A DNA stretch of 64,000 bases from Methanosarcina barkeri MS (GCF_000970025.1 NZ_CP009528.1:3459168-3523167); one strand, 5' to 3'. Shown: positions 18,594-28,460, counted from the stretch's first letter. Numbers and translations are program-made. Notes: a model not told the origin generated them from the letters alone.

Positions 18594-19325
18594 TCATACG
18601 CAGATATTCCTGTAACAGCAATCTACGCATTTTCTAGATGATTTGGTAGTTTTGGGATATAAGCCTTTTTGAACGATATCGAGTATTTCCCCAATAATTT
18701 TCTCAGCTTTTTTGAAATCAGAAGTAGTAATTTTCATTTCTTTAACCAGACTGTTGCTTCTGGTGAAACAGATATAAGCACGGTTTACTTCAATATTATA
18801 GTTTTCCCGGATCAAAAGAGCCTGCAAAACCAGCTGAAACTTATAGGTTTTAAAAATCTTGTCTTTATACTCAGCAAATTTATATTCAAGAGGAGCAGCA
18901 GTCCCGTCTTCAAGAAAAAGTACTTCATCTACTATTCCCTTTATATGATGCTGTTTTGAAGCAATGAATACGTCTCTCTCTTTCCTTATACAGTTAAGTT
19001 TCTTCCTCACGTAATCCCTGTTGGTTAGTTTCCTTGTTTCATGGACCTCGCGGCCTTTAATAACCTTGAACCTTTTCTCTTCATGCTGGGAAATGTCGAG
19101 ACAGTACATATAGTAGATAAAGCGAGAGCAAAAAAGGTATTCAAGCACATCTGAAATTCGGATTATTGATTCAGAATCGTTTTCAGACTCAGGTTCAATG
19201 TATGTCTCTTCTTCATTCTCGGAATCATTTTCAGGAGCTATATTTTTTTTACAACCGGTTTCAACCCGCTGATCACTTCCCGCACACTCAGAAGAGCTAC
19301 CTTCTTTGAGAGCAAAATTCGTCAT
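18594..19325 (-). CDS. cas4: CRISPR-associated exonuclease Cas4
   Basis: RecB-like Fe-S nuclease that works with Cas1-Cas2 in trimming and orienting prespacers. The nuclease motifs are D133 (GIVDEVLF), E147/K149 (APLEYKF) and the QLVLQALL helix (164-171). The Fe-S ligands are C66 (EYLFCSRF) and the C-terminal cluster C233, C236, C237 and C242. Residues 1-55 are an extra segment rich in Asp, Glu, Ser and Asn ahead of the nuclease fold, longer than I expect for Cas4. ATG 19325 has GAGGT about eight bases upstream. It follows cas2 by 17 bp and is the last gene of the operon, next to the leader; cas4 more often precedes cas1. Confidence 0.93.
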   Translation of the reverse strand: MTNFALKEGSSSECAGSDQRVETGCKKNIAPENDSENEEETYIEPESENDSESIIRISDVLEYLFCSRFIYYMYCLDISQHEEKRFKVIKGREVHETRKLTNRDYVRKKLNCIRKERDVFIASKQHHIKGIVDEVLFLEDGTAAPLEYKFAEYKDKIFKTYKFQLVLQALLIRENYNIEVNRAYICFTRSNSLVKEMKITTSDFKKAEKIIGEILDIVQKGLYPKTTKSSRKCVDCCYRNICV

Positions 19326-19342
19326 ACTTCTTACCTCAAAAC

Positions 19343-19651
<309 letters not shown>

Positions 19652-19752
19652 TTATTTTCAACCGAATCACTTTCCGGCTTTCTCAAATCAATAAGTTTCT
19701 ACTTTCTCGAATCAATAAGTTACTGAGTGCCGGTCTTATCGCATTGAAACTT

Positions 19753-20724
19753 TCATTTCCCGATAAGGTTATTTGCAATCCTGTGGCAGTCAAACTGGAT
19801 TGTATTTCCAATTTTGATGTTCCTTCCCCTGTAGCTTATTTCTTTATCAAAAGTTTCATTGACAGCCTGGATAAGAACGGCTTTACCTTCTTTGTTAAGA
19901 GTCATGCCATTGGGAATTTCATCAAAAAAGTTGTCTGAAACCTGTTTTTTTGAAAAAAGGTTGAAAACTGTCCTGTCAATGTGGATGCGGTACATTTCTA
20001 TCAGGTCAAACACAAAAGATTTCTTGTTATAGTCGTCTGTGTGGTTAAAACCAACATAAGGGTCAAGCCCTGCTATAATGCATGCTTTTTCCACTTTTGA
20101 ATATAAAACCCCATATCCATAATTCAAAAGGCAATTGAACCCATCTTTTGCAGGGTTTCGACTTCGACCATTGAATTTCCACCTGTCAGGCAAAAGAAAA
20201 CTCAAAGCCTCAAAATAGTGCCTGGAAGCCATTCCCTCAAGGCCCATTATTTTTCCCCGCATCTCGTCAAGTTTTCCTTCAAGTGCTTCAAGCTGGGATT
20301 TCATGTCTTCCATTCCGGAAATGTAGTCGTCAAGTTCGTCTTTCTGATCAGGCCTGTTCTTTTTGAGGTCTTTCAAAAAAAGGATCTGGCTGTCAATCTT
20401 CTGCTCTATCCAGCCTTTTGCAAGCCTGAACCCTTCGGGCTCGTCTGAGATTTCAAGCTGCCTTCTTCTTATGTAGGTTGTGCTCCCGAGTTTTGAGTGC
20501 CAGACCCGCCCGAATGGATCGCCAAAATTGTCCAGAAAAACGATATCGATATTGTTTTCGACTGCAAATTTGATGGCATCGGTTGTTATTGTTGCAGAAG
20601 TTGTAATCAAAATGCTGTCAACTTTCTTTTCAGAGACCTCGAAGGTCTTATCGTCAACTTTTACAAAAAAGCAGTTGTTCTGCTTTTTTAGAAATGAACC
20701 GCGGGTGTTGATTACAAGCTGCAT
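19753..20724 (-). CDS. cas1: CRISPR-associated integrase Cas1 (type I-B)
   Basis: Metal-dependent integrase that inserts new spacers at the leader end of the array. Catalytic residues are E163 (GLEGMASRHYF), H228 (VGFNHTDD) and E243 with D240 (FDLIEMYR). The N-terminal beta domain (residues 1-75) and a long charged helix (about 100-160) are normal, as is the 323-aa length. The ATG at 20724 overlaps the end of cas6 by 13 bases, which implies translational coupling. Confidence 0.97.
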   Translation of the reverse strand: MQLVINTRGSFLKKQNNCFFVKVDDKTFEVSEKKVDSILITTSATITTDAIKFAVENNIDIVFLDNFGDPFGRVWHSKLGSTTYIRRRQLEISDEPEGFRLAKGWIEQKIDSQILFLKDLKKNRPDQKDELDDYISGMEDMKSQLEALEGKLDEMRGKIMGLEGMASRHYFEALSFLLPDRWKFNGRSRNPAKDGFNCLLNYGYGVLYSKVEKACIIAGLDPYVGFNHTDDYNKKSFVFDLIEMYRIHIDRTVFNLFSKKQVSDNFFDEIPNGMTLNKEGKAVLIQAVNETFDKEISYRGRNIKIGNTIQFDCHRIANNLIGK

Positions 20725-21368
20725 CTTTTCACCGTTCCAAAACCGCGAGATACGGATTTTCCAAGACCGAAATAGTCGGGGAGATTAAAATTGGATTTGA
20801 ACCCACCTTTAAAACCAGCCATTTTTTTACCTTTGAAATTTACTCTGATTGGTTTGACATCCAACTTAACTCTAATTTTATCTTCAATCCGGCAATCCAG
20901 GTATTTAGCCATGGACAGTATGTTTCCGATCAAAATTTTTGTTAATAATTCGTCTTTCTCTATTTCGTCTGCAGCATTATAATTGTCTATGTTTTTTTGA
21001 TTCAATGCAAACCATGGAGTTTTAAAAACATATTCCTGAATCTCTTTGGTGACACCAAAAAAAATGGATTCAGTGTTTATTTCTGCTCTTTCAAGACAAA
21101 ACCGGGTACCCTCAATATTTATTTCCTCCTCACAAATGCCAATATCCAGAATAAGGTTTGCACCTTCTCCCAATCCCACAAGAGTAGGTATGCCATCAAT
21201 GACTTTGTACTGGACTAAAGGGTACCTGTAAATAGGTCCTTTTTCTCCATGATTATGCATGAGCTCTTCAAAAGAGTATTTTTTTGCAAAAAAACCTCTG
21301 AGTTTTGAACCGTCACGCATATGGAGCCGAACATCCGGATATTGTACGCAGCTGTAATTTATATGCAA
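20712..21368 (-). CDS. cas6: CRISPR RNA endonuclease Cas6 (Cas6b-type)
   Basis: RAMP-family nuclease that cuts pre-crRNA inside each repeat and leaves the ATTGAAAC 5' tag. Identification rests on the Gly-rich C-terminal loop GLGKSVSRGFGTVKR (about residues 201-215), the overall 218-aa length, and its place in the cas operon. His38 and His40 (LMHNHGEKG) are good catalytic candidates and recall the His pair described for Methanococcus maripaludis Cas6b. It begins nine bases after the cas3 stop and overlaps cas1. A position between cas3 and cas1 is uncommon for type I-B, where cas6 is usually first. Confidence 0.88.
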   Translation of the reverse strand: MHINYSCVQYPDVRLHMRDGSKLRGFFAKKYSFEELMHNHGEKGPIYRYPLVQYKVIDGIPTLVGLGEGANLILDIGICEEEINIEGTRFCLERAEINTESIFFGVTKEIQEYVFKTPWFALNQKNIDNYNAADEIEKDELLTKILIGNILSMAKYLDCRIEDKIRVKLDVKPIRVNFKGKKMAGFKGGFKSNFNLPDYFGLGKSVSRGFGTVKRCSL

Positions 21369-21377
21369 AAAAACACC

Positions 21378-23777
21378 TCAAAAAATTTCAATGCTTTGTG
21401 TGTCTGAAATAATACCCTTATCTTCTGAATAAAGTTGTCTGGTACCTCGGGTCATTGGAAGATATTCAACATCAAATCCTTTTATTTCCTGAAGATCGTC
21501 ACGAATTTCCGAATAAGTTTTTTCGTTAATGGATATTCGATATTGATTCAACTGACGGAACAGGTTTTTGATTTCAAAACTATATTCCCATGGGTTCTTA
21601 GACGCTTTTTCTTTCTTTTTGATATCCCTGAGTTTTTCAATAATTTGAGAACATTCTGGGTCCGCTTCGATAATTATGTCTCTTTTAAAGGCATAGTCCT
21701 TTTTAATCAACTCAAAAGAATCTCTTAGCTTTCTTAAATCGAAATTCTCCACATCTTCGAGCATTTCTTTGGAGATATCATGACTAACCTTTTCAATTAT
21801 CTTCTTCGCATAAGTTTCATTCAAGAAATAGATCTCTTTTTCCTGGATTACCTCTTTATTTTCAAGAATGTCCAGAGTTATATCGGTCAAAAATACCGGG
21901 TATATATAATTATGAAAATAAGCATCTGTTTTTTCATGTTTTAGCCTATATACATGAACTTCACCGGGTTCCTGACCAACTCCATTTCTGTTAGCTCTTC
22001 CTGCAGTTTGGTTTATCGAACTGAGAGGTGAAAAGTCCCTGTAAACGACATCAAGGTCAATATCAACACCAGCTTCTATTAACTGTGTCGAAACAACAAC
22101 TAATTTTTCAGGACTATTTTTTATGAAATTGATCTTTTCAAGCCTTGCTTTTGGATATATTTCGGTTGAAAGATATAGACAGGTTCTGCCAGTATTTTCT
22201 TGAAGAAATTCAAATATTTCCTTTGAAGACTTGATTGTATTAAGTACAATCAAAAAACTTTTTTCTTCCCGATCCTCGATGTCTTCAAGTAGTATATTTT
22301 TGAACTCATCCAGCGATTCTTCCTCATGAATGTGGTTGCAAATCTTTATTCTGTTAAGCTTTTCAAAATAAGTTTTCTTCCCAGGTACAAGCTCATGAGT
22401 GCCTACTAAAAAAGGCATCGTTGCGGTTACAAAAATGAACCTTGTATTATATTTCCTTGCCAGTAATTCAAAAAATTTCCTTATTACGGGATAATATTTT
22501 TCATCTACTGCCTGTATTTCATCGAGAATAATGATTGAATTCGTGAGACGATGAAAACGATGTGCTATGGAATTATTTCCTAACTTAAAAACAGTATTGA
22601 ACAACTGTACGAAGGTAGTCGTTATAATTTTGCTTTGCCAATTATCATAACAAAACCTGGCATCATAATTTTTGTATTCTTTTTCATCAGATTCATATTT
22701 TATTTCAGAAAGAGAGTGATGCTTTAGGATTTCTGTATCCTTTGGTTCTTCATTACCTTGATTAAATTTTATGATGTTTAGTAATTCATCATAATTTTGA
22801 TCGATTATACTCATATAAGGAAGAGAATATATAACTCGTGATTCGTTGCCATAAAGTCTCTCAAGTTTGTCGGCTAGGTAAAGGGCTGAATAATATGCAA
22901 GAAATGTTTTCCCGGATCCCGTTGGGACATTGATCGAAAAAAAGTAATCGGAATTCAAATCAACAAGAGCAAGTTCTTTTTTTATTTCCTCAAATATCTC
23001 GTCTCTCATCTGGAATATTTGAGAATCTGCAATTGCCTCATTCTTAGATAAGAGATTGAAGCGTATATGATCCTTATATTTTTCAACAAACCAGCTTGGT
23101 TTTTGGGCCGGCAACTTTGGGGACTCGGAGATCAACTGCATTTTGTCTGCAGTAAGTAGGAGGGAATAAACATAATTGAAATCTAAAGTATCTTCTATTG
23201 AAAACTTATTTAATTGCCACCTGCTACGAAAATGCTTTTTTATTTTTTTGATATCCCTCTCATTGATAAATTCAAAAAAATCATTTAGATCTAAATCATA
23301 AATCTTTTCGAGCTCAATCTGACTATATTTCTTAATATCCCGTATCTGCTCCTCAATTATATTATAATTATCTGTTAGATTGAATTCATCCCGAGCATCT
23401 TTTACACTCCCATGATGGCGCTTTACAATTAAGTAACCAAAAAGCTTGTATTCTTCTGGAAGCCACCAGTATGCAAAAATGGCAGATAAAAGAGAATGAT
23501 TCTTATTTGGCCCAAAGTGTTGATCTTTTCCCCTGTACTCTCCTTTTTCTTTCGCTTCATGATATGCAAGATATTCCTGAAAAAAGGAAGTTGCCTTCCC
23601 AAAATCATGTGCCATGCAGATTTTTCTTATAATATCTTGCTTTCCCCCGTTTTTATTCTGAGAGGCATAAATATCAGTTGCTATGATTGTAACTCCTTCC
23701 AGGTGATCCTTTAGCAACTGATGTGGATGCGACTTTAAAGTAAAACCATCATTCGAAGAAGAAAACGGCATTTCCAT
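21378..23777 (-). CDS. cas3: CRISPR-associated nuclease-helicase Cas3
   Basis: Effector that unwinds and degrades DNA marked by Cascade. The N-terminal HD nuclease has its HD pair at about residues 58-59 (MAHDFGKATSFF) and a further metal His in NKNHSLLSAIF. The superfamily 2 helicase has Walker A VPTGSGKT (near 290), a DEIQ box (IIILDEIQAVDEKYYP, near 425) and the C-terminal motif INQTAGRANRNG. At about 799 aa it is complete. I use ATG 23777; a TTG one codon earlier is also open. The start overlaps the 3' end of cas5 by about 29 bases. Confidence 0.96.
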   Translation of the reverse strand: MEMPFSSSNDGFTLKSHPHQLLKDHLEGVTIIATDIYASQNKNGGKQDIIRKICMAHDFGKATSFFQEYLAYHEAKEKGEYRGKDQHFGPNKNHSLLSAIFAYWWLPEEYKLFGYLIVKRHHGSVKDARDEFNLTDNYNIIEEQIRDIKKYSQIELEKIYDLDLNDFFEFINERDIKKIKKHFRSRWQLNKFSIEDTLDFNYVYSLLLTADKMQLISESPKLPAQKPSWFVEKYKDHIRFNLLSKNEAIADSQIFQMRDEIFEEIKKELALVDLNSDYFFSINVPTGSGKTFLAYYSALYLADKLERLYGNESRVIYSLPYMSIIDQNYDELLNIIKFNQGNEEPKDTEILKHHSLSEIKYESDEKEYKNYDARFCYDNWQSKIITTTFVQLFNTVFKLGNNSIAHRFHRLTNSIIILDEIQAVDEKYYPVIRKFFELLARKYNTRFIFVTATMPFLVGTHELVPGKKTYFEKLNRIKICNHIHEEESLDEFKNILLEDIEDREEKSFLIVLNTIKSSKEIFEFLQENTGRTCLYLSTEIYPKARLEKINFIKNSPEKLVVVSTQLIEAGVDIDLDVVYRDFSPLSSINQTAGRANRNGVGQEPGEVHVYRLKHEKTDAYFHNYIYPVFLTDITLDILENKEVIQEKEIYFLNETYAKKIIEKVSHDISKEMLEDVENFDLRKLRDSFELIKKDYAFKRDIIIEADPECSQIIEKLRDIKKKEKASKNPWEYSFEIKNLFRQLNQYRISINEKTYSEIRDDLQEIKGFDVEYLPMTRGTRQLYSEDKGIISDTQSIEIF

Positions 23778-24429
23778 CAATTCCGTATATATCTCTTTTT
23801 AACTTGCCAATTAATGAGCAGGCTTTACCTTCTCTGAAAGCAAATAATACTTTTTCATAACCTGTATACTCTCTTTTTTCGTTGTTGCAAACAGGAATAT
23901 TGTCTGTAAATATGTGGTAATCAGAGTGCTGTATATTTATGAAACGGGAGGGAATTATGCTCTCCACGCTGTTTGCACCGTTTATTATTTCTGTATCGCA
24001 TCGAGTTTCATAACTGAGTTTTGCAATATATTCACTTACCCCCAGATAGGGCGTAAATACAGGTTTTTGCTTTTTTAGCCTCTCCTCAAGTTCATCGAGC
24101 TTATCTGGAAGCCACGAAACAAATATTCTGTACTCTGGACCTCTTAGAAATTCGGCATTTACTGGAAAACTGAACAGGTCTCTTTCCGCTTTCATACTCA
24201 CTAATTTCAGAGTCTGCATATCTTTACGAACTGGAGAAAGAACTTGGATGCCGATTTTCAAATTGGAGGTTTCTTTATATAGATCTATTTTGTCGATACC
24301 CATTACCGCTCCGACAAGTCCTTTTACAGCTGGAGGGTGGATACACAAAAAAGTGAGAGCTGATGTAGTGGTATACGGTTTTCTAAATTTAGCATACTCA
24401 CTTTTTGCCCTAAAAACCAAGCAATCCAT
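23749..24429 (-). CDS. cas5: Cascade subunit Cas5 (type I-B)
   Basis: RAMP-fold Cascade subunit that caps the 5' tag of the crRNA. It has the characteristic N-terminal KFRKPYTTTSALTF segment, PPAVKGLVGAVMG, and the middle motif EFLRGPEYRIFVS. Its 226-aa length matches Cas5b/Cas5h. It follows cas7 by 18 bases and overlaps cas3, so it is in the middle of the Cascade operon. ATG 24429 is the only sensible start. Confidence 0.94.
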   Translation of the reverse strand: MDCLVFRAKSEYAKFRKPYTTTSALTFLCIHPPAVKGLVGAVMGIDKIDLYKETSNLKIGIQVLSPVRKDMQTLKLVSMKAERDLFSFPVNAEFLRGPEYRIFVSWLPDKLDELEERLKKQKPVFTPYLGVSEYIAKLSYETRCDTEIINGANSVESIIPSRFINIQHSDYHIFTDNIPVCNNEKREYTGYEKVLFAFREGKACSLIGKLKRDIYGIDGNAVFFFE

Positions 24430-24447
24430 TAAAGAGCGCCTCTGTTA

Positions 24448-25323
24448 TCAAATATCAATTACCTCAAAATCATCCAGGAGATTTTCTACTTTTACACTGC
24501 CGTGCCAGTAGATACGTATGGTATCTATTGAATCTTTTTTATTTTCGTAATATTTGGCAAGTTTTTCAAGGTCAAGGGTGACCTGTGAAATATCGCGCAC
24601 CTCCTCTTTGTCTGTGTCAAAATTAACATCAACATAATTGAGTTCACCATCAATCCTGTGCTCTTTGTATACGACCTCGATAAGTAACCTGGGCATCTGG
24701 TTTTTTGATGTACTCCTATAATTGATAAGTCCGTTAATTAGAGCTTTAGTGAACTCATTGAGGTCTTCTTCACTAACTTCTATTCCCTGCCTCTTTGCCG
24801 TGTTATCGTTGTAAACGGCATAAGTTTTGAAAAGTGCATAGGGAGATATGTATTTGGACCAGATTGTAGACTGGCTTTTCCCTTCCCCGCTGGAATAAGC
24901 AGAATTGCCCTGCATGAATTTTATTTCTGCGGGATTGACGGATTTGCTCCACATGACCTGCAGAGGACCTGTGATATCGTACTTGGGCTTGGTGATTACT
25001 GCACCAAACAGCCTAACATCGATATATTCACTCAGAAGGTAGGCGGGCAGGTCGTTCTCTTTTACACCGGAGTCAGTCACGATCTCTTTGATCAAACTGG
25101 TGCATGACATTACTTTTCCTGCATCATCTTTTTTTGTGCGGACAAGAACATTGTGTCCAGTTGCTTGCCACTCGTCCCTTATAAATCGCTTTATCCGAAC
25201 GTCGGAAACTTCAAGCTGACCCGTAACTTCGTCATGTCTGGGTTTGTTATCATTGAGCATATCCCCGTTCGGATTTGCCATAGTGCTGTCCCATATAAGC
25301 AAATATTCTCTTGTGTTAGCCAT
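24448..25323 (-). CDS. cas7: Cascade backbone subunit Cas7 (type I-B, Csh2-like)
   Basis: Six or so copies of Cas7 are expected to coat the spacer part of the crRNA. The N-terminus TREYLLIWDSTMANPNGD is the hallmark of the DevR/Csh2 family, followed by a basic RIKRFIRD segment. Residues near ADVRLFGAV-like YIDVRLFGAVITK and PLQVMWSKSVNP are also typical. Length 291 aa is normal. Its ATG directly abuts the stop codon of cas8b, so the two are translationally coupled. Confidence 0.96.
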   Translation of the reverse strand: MANTREYLLIWDSTMANPNGDMLNDNKPRHDEVTGQLEVSDVRIKRFIRDEWQATGHNVLVRTKKDDAGKVMSCTSLIKEIVTDSGVKENDLPAYLLSEYIDVRLFGAVITKPKYDITGPLQVMWSKSVNPAEIKFMQGNSAYSSGEGKSQSTIWSKYISPYALFKTYAVYNDNTAKRQGIEVSEEDLNEFTKALINGLINYRSTSKNQMPRLLIEVVYKEHRIDGELNYVDVNFDTDKEEVRDISQVTLDLEKLAKYYENKKDSIDTIRIYWHGSVKVENLLDDFEVIDI

Positions 25324-26985
25324 TTATTCATCAGCTCCTTCATCATCTGCAGTATCATCTTTTGATTTCCCAATCCATTGCTGCATTCCCCAGAAAAAAA
25401 TGTATTTAGCTTCGTCACTGGATAATTTTTCATCACCCCTTCCCATAAGCTCTTTTGAGGAAGAAATCAGGTCTTTTAAATATCCTTTATTCTGCACTCC
25501 ATATTTGTACATCAGTTCTGAACATTGGTTTGTGAAGTAAACAAATGTCTTGAAATCGTACTTCCTTCCGAAGAAGAAATTCTTTTCAAGGTATGACTCA
25601 GTATTTTGTTTGTCGTCTCCTCCCTTGTATTTTTTAGATTCGTATACCATATTTCCATAAAGACGACCTAGCAAAAACCACGCTTTTTTCACATCACTAT
25701 CAAAGAATTCTTTGTTTATTTCAAAGAACTCTTCAACATTTTCATATTTTACCATACTGTAACCTCTACCATCTTGTTCAACAAAATTCCAACCTTTGTC
25801 AAGACAACCACAATCTACAAGGAAATTATATACCCGATGGATCGTGAAGATGTTCGATTTGTATCCTGCAAAATAATCATGCTTGTATTTTCCCATTGCT
25901 CGGGAAAAGAAAAGATTCCGGTTTATTTTGTTTCCATGGAATATATTTTTCAGGAAGTTCTTAGCTTCATTCGTGTTGAAAATTTCACCTGGTTTTGAAG
26001 AATTCCCAAGTAAATTAGAGAGCACCTGCCAGATAGCTAGATGATTTCCGGATCTGGTCTTGTATTTTCTTTCAAGTTCTGCGATGGTTGTGAACCTTGA
26101 AGGCATTACATCTCTTATGTTGTAGGTTATTTTCCATTCAGATTTTCCCGCAGGAGCTGAAATGAAAAGAATATCAACATCAGTATCACATTTTCCTACC
26201 TCTTCCATGACTTCAGCTTCGTTTTCCCGAAGGTTACTAAGAAGATTTCGACCTTCTTTTACATCTCCTATATTGGAGAATTCAAAAATCATTTTGACTT
26301 CTTCATTATAATCATGAGGCAGGAATAAAATTTCACTTCCACCCCACCAGGTCTTAAGAAACGTGTCTACGTGTTGCCTTCCGAAAAGTATGTGTTGAAT
26401 GCAACATTTACAGATGCCATAAGAAAGGCCATCTGTATTTGAAAAAATTCCTTTGTCATTAGTATAGCATTTATACGTAATGCTATCATACAGCGTGTCC
26501 GTGTGCTGACCACATATATGACAATTTCCGGGTGAGGATGTTTTTCTCAATCCGTTTTTTTCAATTTCATCCAGAAATTTCTGTTTCGAGATTTCGATTG
26601 GTTTTTGGTTGTTTTTCATGAAAAGTACAACAAAATTTACTCCTTCATACTCTTTAACTTTAGAATCTAGTAATTGTTTGACTTCATTGAACCTTTCAAG
26701 AGAAACGTCAATAAATTTTAATGAATCTTTGATTCTGTTATCTTTTAAAGAATCTTTTTTGACAAGGGCTCCAACAAACCAGTTACCCTGTGTATATAGC
26801 AGTCCATCCCTGAAAACTCGTTTTTCAAAATCTCTTGTATCTATAGAAACAGAATCATCGCATATATTGACATCAATAATTAATTCATAATCACCATTTT
26901 CTTCTTTTTGCCATAAATCGATCAGATCTTTTTCACCTTCAATGTCCTGGATCGTCTTCCCGATGTTGCAAATAGTTTCAATCAT
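25324..26985 (-). CDS. cas8b: Cascade large subunit Cas8b (Csh1-like)
   Basis: Large subunit of type I-B Cascade, expected to recognise the PAM and recruit Cas3. Near residues 155-200 it has a zinc-finger-like pair of Cys motifs (CHICGQ, then CKCC about 40 residues later), common in Cas8b1/Csh1. The rest is poorly conserved in this family, so position and length (about 553 aa) support the call. The C-terminus is acidic (DDTADDEGADE). It is the first gene of the operon. I choose ATG 26985 rather than the TTG two codons earlier. Confidence 0.9.
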   Translation of the reverse strand: MIETICNIGKTIQDIEGEKDLIDLWQKEENGDYELIIDVNICDDSVSIDTRDFEKRVFRDGLLYTQGNWFVGALVKKDSLKDNRIKDSLKFIDVSLERFNEVKQLLDSKVKEYEGVNFVVLFMKNNQKPIEISKQKFLDEIEKNGLRKTSSPGNCHICGQHTDTLYDSITYKCYTNDKGIFSNTDGLSYGICKCCIQHILFGRQHVDTFLKTWWGGSEILFLPHDYNEEVKMIFEFSNIGDVKEGRNLLSNLRENEAEVMEEVGKCDTDVDILFISAPAGKSEWKITYNIRDVMPSRFTTIAELERKYKTRSGNHLAIWQVLSNLLGNSSKPGEIFNTNEAKNFLKNIFHGNKINRNLFFSRAMGKYKHDYFAGYKSNIFTIHRVYNFLVDCGCLDKGWNFVEQDGRGYSMVKYENVEEFFEINKEFFDSDVKKAWFLLGRLYGNMVYESKKYKGGDDKQNTESYLEKNFFFGRKYDFKTFVYFTNQCSELMYKYGVQNKGYLKDLISSSKELMGRGDEKLSSDEAKYIFFWGMQQWIGKSKDDTADDEGADE

Positions 26986-27289
26986 TATCAATCCCGCAGC
27001 AAAATCTTTTTGTGAATTGAATTTTTATTTTTTCAATAACATATTCACCGATTTCTTTCATCGCTTCGATCACAGAAATTACACCCTCTTAAAATAATAC
27101 AATAAACTTGAGATTTTGTCTAGTACAATCATGTATAATTGAAATTAAACCCACGAATTATAAACTTTAAAGTTTTATAGCGAAGGTTCAATATATAAAT
27201 TTCTATATAGGGTCATAATTATAAAGATTTAATATTAAGAATCAAATAGAGGTATATATTGGAAAACATCTACTCCACCCAAACAATAA
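26986..27289. promoter_or_regulatory. Divergent promoter region between cas8b and csa3
   Basis: This 304-bp AT-rich gap separates the leftward cas operon from the rightward regulator gene. GGTATATATT (27251-27260) is a TATA box for csa3, about 33 bases before its ATG. For the cas operon, back-to-back TATA-like runs near 27190-27212 (AATATATAAATT, CTATATAG) and weaker ones near 27105-27120 are candidates, implying a leader of 100-200 nt. The operator of the CARF regulator would be expected here, but I cannot define it. Confidence 0.6.
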
Positions 27290-27901
27290 ATGCATTTAAT
27301 GTCAAAGCTTACACTCATCTCTACAATATATTCCCTTGAGCCTGTAATCATCTGCGTGACCAGGCTTTCCCCTTCAAAAATTATACTGTTGTCAGAGGAA
27401 GGGGCACCTGAAAAGAAGGTGCAGTCTGAAGAAATGATCGAAAAAACGTTTAAAAATGCTCTCGAAGTTGAGAAAAAGTATACGTCTGTTTATGACACTG
27501 TGCGCGTAGCAAAAGACGTTTCAGAATTGATTGAACAGGAACATGCCAGTGGCAATCAGGTAATTGTAAATGTGTCTGGCGGACGAAAGCCACAAGCTTT
27601 TGGAGCGCTTTTTGGGGCGTATGCAAGAAACGATATGGTACAAAGAGTTGTGTATGTGACCGAAGAAGACAGTTTCATGATTGATTTTCCGGTGTTGAGC
27701 TTTAACCTCTCGGAAACAAAGAAATTGATACTTGAAGAGATCCAGAACGGAGTTTCTTCGGTTACCAAGATTGCGGCGACTGCCGGAATTTCTAAAGGAA
27801 TGACTTACAACCATCTTCGGGAACTGAAAGCAATGGGATATATAATCGATGGGGAAAATGGATATATTATAACGGATGCGGGAAGAATCGCCTCGATTTG
27901 A
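27290..27901 (+). CDS. csa3: Csa3-like CARF-HTH transcription regulator
   Basis: An N-terminal CARF domain is joined to a winged helix. NVSGGRKPQAFGALFGAY (residues 94-111) is the CARF ligand-binding loop, which in related proteins binds cyclic oligoadenylate. The C-terminus (about 155-183, SSVTKIAATAGISKGMTYNH) is an HTH of the MarR/ArsR type. Csa3 proteins regulate acquisition and interference genes in type I-A systems, and this one is divergent from a type I-B operon. No Shine-Dalgarno motif precedes ATG 27290 or the alternative ATG 27299, so the mRNA is probably leaderless. No type III (Cas10) gene that could make the ligand is visible in the window. Confidence 0.87.
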   Translation: MHLMSKLTLISTIYSLEPVIICVTRLSPSKIILLSEEGAPEKKVQSEEMIEKTFKNALEVEKKYTSVYDTVRVAKDVSELIEQEHASGNQVIVNVSGGRKPQAFGALFGAYARNDMVQRVVYVTEEDSFMIDFPVLSFNLSETKKLILEEIQNGVSSVTKIAATAGISKGMTYNHLRELKAMGYIIDGENGYIITDAGRIASI

Positions 27902-28268
27902 GTTTAAGAACCAGGCGTAAAAATCATTTTGATTAGATCAATCAGAGAATACCTCTTATGATCAGATAAAACTTTTAACAGCCTGTTTTCTTACTATTCC
28001 CCCTGATCATTCACATTTTTTCTCAAAAAATGAAACTCAAGGCTCTTAAAAACCATGTACAGTTAAAAGAATTTTTAGAGTAAATCGAGCTTGGAAGAGC
28101 GTTATTATTAAAACGGTTAAAAGTGTTAAATTCGTATCATGGCTGGGTAAATAGAACAAAATACTTGTGAAGAGATCCTTTTAACTGTAACGTAGACCAA
28201 AATTGTGTGAATGAGCTCCTGCAGAATTGAGTTGCAGGCAGAAATACAGGAATAGAGGGGAACACCCG

Positions 28269-28327
28269 GGGAGTAAGGGACAAAGATACAATATGGGGGT
28301 ATTGTATAGGGAAAGGACCTTACTCCC
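28269..28327. other. Nested inverted-repeat (structured RNA candidate)
   Basis: An outer perfect 10-bp pair, GGGAGTAAGG (28269-28278) and CCTTACTCCC (28318-28327), encloses an inner perfect 8-bp pair, ATACAATA (28286-28293) and TATTGTAT (28300-28307). The loop is GC-rich (TGGGGG). The element lies in a 690-bp gap between convergent genes, where no protein is encoded (27902-28590). It could be a terminator, a small RNA, or a protein-binding palindrome. Confidence 0.55.
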
Positions 28328-28460
28328 TTCTACCTATCACTTTTCGCTTATAATTTTCTAATATTTTCTCATTTTTGGATTCCTATAACATTTTGTGATT
28401 TTTGTAAAATTTTTTAGACTTACCGTGGATTTGTCTCGGATTCGTCCTTGATTAGTCCCT

